Virus record (IMG/VR): IMGVR_UViG_3300039159_000237
Coordinates: 1 to 33,071 of that record
Strand: one strand, 5' to 3'
DNA length: 33,071 nt
Source of the DNA: a virus
The position numbers and the translations under genes are program-made. Of the stretch, positions 32,497-33,071 are shown piece by piece (positions within the stretch are counted from its first letter, which is position 1; every line of letters begins with the position of its first letter). The notes beneath the pieces were generated by a model. The model was given only the letters and a program-made list of their open reading frames with translations. It ran no database searches and had not been told where the DNA came from.

Positions 32497-32537
32497 AAAA
32501 GTCCCACACTAGTTAATTAAATACTAGGTGGGACTTT
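32497..32537 (-). terminator. Strong hairpin terminator just before the giant gene
   Basis: AAAGTCCCAC (32498-32507) pairs perfectly with GTGGGACTTT (32528-32537), extended by CTAG/CTAG (32509-32512/32524-32527) around an AT loop. On the minus strand it is followed by TTTTAATTAT. It ends the gene at 32555-33071 but stands only seven bases before the giant gene's ATG. Confidence 0.8.
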
Positions 32538-32554
32538 ATATGTATTAGTAGGCT

Positions 32555-33071
32555 TTAGACTGCGGCAGTAAGTAACTTCTTGGGTAGTATATCCTCATAC
32601 TCACTATTGAGATGCTTATCAATCTGCCATCTTAACTTGGAAGGTGTAATCTTTAATATGTCGGTATAGATGGTTTGAGCTAAGTCCTGGGTGGATTGAT
32701 ATGAAAGCTTGTATCTAATCTCCAATCCACTTATTTGCTTATTCATATATTTATCACTACCCATCATTGATAGCTGCCACTCAGCTTCTGGTGTAATACC
32801 TAGAGGAGAAGTAAACCTAAAGTCTATTGGCTTACCAGGGAAGGCATTAGCTATGACTTCTAAGTACTTCTTATCGAATAGGGTCTGAGATATATCTTCT
32901 AGAGTGATAGCATGGGCCTTTAACTCATACACCCTAACACATTTAGGGAAGATCTGGACAAGGTCAGTTCTTCTGCTCTTACAACCATCAGCAGAGTCGT
33001 AAGGATTTAACATCCTAAGCTCTGATATGAAGTGCATAGTGGAGTAAGAAGCATAGCTGATTAACTGGTCT
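32555..33071 (-). CDS. Possible PD-(D/E)XK nuclease (partial, 5' end outside window)
   Basis: At least 172 codons are open. An ATG at 33037 exists, but the frame continues without a stop (DQLISYASYST before that Met) to the window edge, so the true start may lie beyond it. RRTDLVQIFPKCVRVYELKA is a good match to the D...ExK core of PD-(D/E)XK nucleases: Asp, then a strand ending Glu-Leu-Lys. It is followed by ITLEDISQTLFDKKY, a helix as in nucleases where an EIK is followed by a D.L..Q helix. The C-terminal half (SGLEIRYKLSYQSTQDLAQT, ITPSKLRWQIDKHL) is unrecognised. The function is therefore tentative. A terminator follows 18 bases after the stop. Confidence 0.55.
   Translation of the reverse strand, partial: DQLISYASYSTMHFISELRMLNPYDSADGCKSRRTDLVQIFPKCVRVYELKAHAITLEDISQTLFDKKYLEVIANAFPGKPIDFRFTSPLGITPEAEWQLSMMGSDKYMNKQISGLEIRYKLSYQSTQDLAQTIYTDILKITPSKLRWQIDKHLNSEYEDILPKKLLTAAV

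Overview
The window looks like part of the genome of a large, AT-rich tailed bacteriophage (Caudoviricetes, probably a jumbo phage). The left part carries tail-fibre and tail-tip genes. The middle carries a nucleotide and recombination module: PhoH, ThyX, RecA, a Hjc-like nuclease, a RuvC-like resolvase and a Cas4/RecB-like nuclease. The right end carries one 10.8-kb gene for a 3591-residue protein that is probably part of the virion. Genes are packed tightly, with ATGA/TAATG overlaps, abutting stops and tiny unknown ORFs. Phage genes use many AGA/AGG, ATA and CTA codons. I cannot name the host from the sequence alone.

Layout. (1) 1-7752, minus strand: a run of adhesion genes. These are two paralogous tail fibres (the first cut by the window edge), a tail-assembly-chaperone-like protein, a third fibre with an Mtd-like N-terminus and a tail-collar-like C-terminus, and a coiled-coil tail protein. 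(2) 7943-9977, plus strand: a free-standing Hint/LAGLIDADG protein that looks like a splicing-dead intein, then phoH. (3) 10031-14678: small unknown genes, a double-length ThyX, a 51-residue minus-strand gene, a minus-strand Cys-rich gene, and a PD-(D/E)XK nuclease resembling archaeal Hjc. (4) 14671-17317: recA interrupted by a 366-residue LAGLIDADG intein in the L2 DNA-binding loop, then a small coiled-coil gene. (5) About 17342-18710: a compositionally foreign insertion made of an omega-RNA-like structured RNA, an IsrB-type RNA-guided nickase (RuvC without HNH) and an IS200/IS605-type right-end hairpin. (6) 18736-21718: a RuvC-like resolvase, a Cas4/RecB-like nuclease with four candidate Fe-S cysteines, and two unknown genes, one with a helix-turn-helix. 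(7) 21715-32490, minus strand: the giant protein, with an N-terminal phospholipase-D-like domain and many Gly/Ala-rich hydrophobic segments. (8) 32555-33071, minus strand: the 3' part of a gene with a possible PD-(D/E)XK motif.

How it fits together. RecA, two possible Holliday-junction nucleases and a Cas4/RecB-like nuclease form a recombination-dependent replication and repair set, with ThyX supplying dTMP. Three unrelated homing or RNA-guided nuclease systems (a decayed intein beside phoH, an active-looking intein in recA, and IsrB/omega-RNA beside the ruvC-like gene) lie within about 11 kb of this module. That makes it a hotspot for selfish endonucleases. The most unusual items are the IsrB element in a phage recombination operon, the free-standing decayed intein, and the giant PLD-containing protein.
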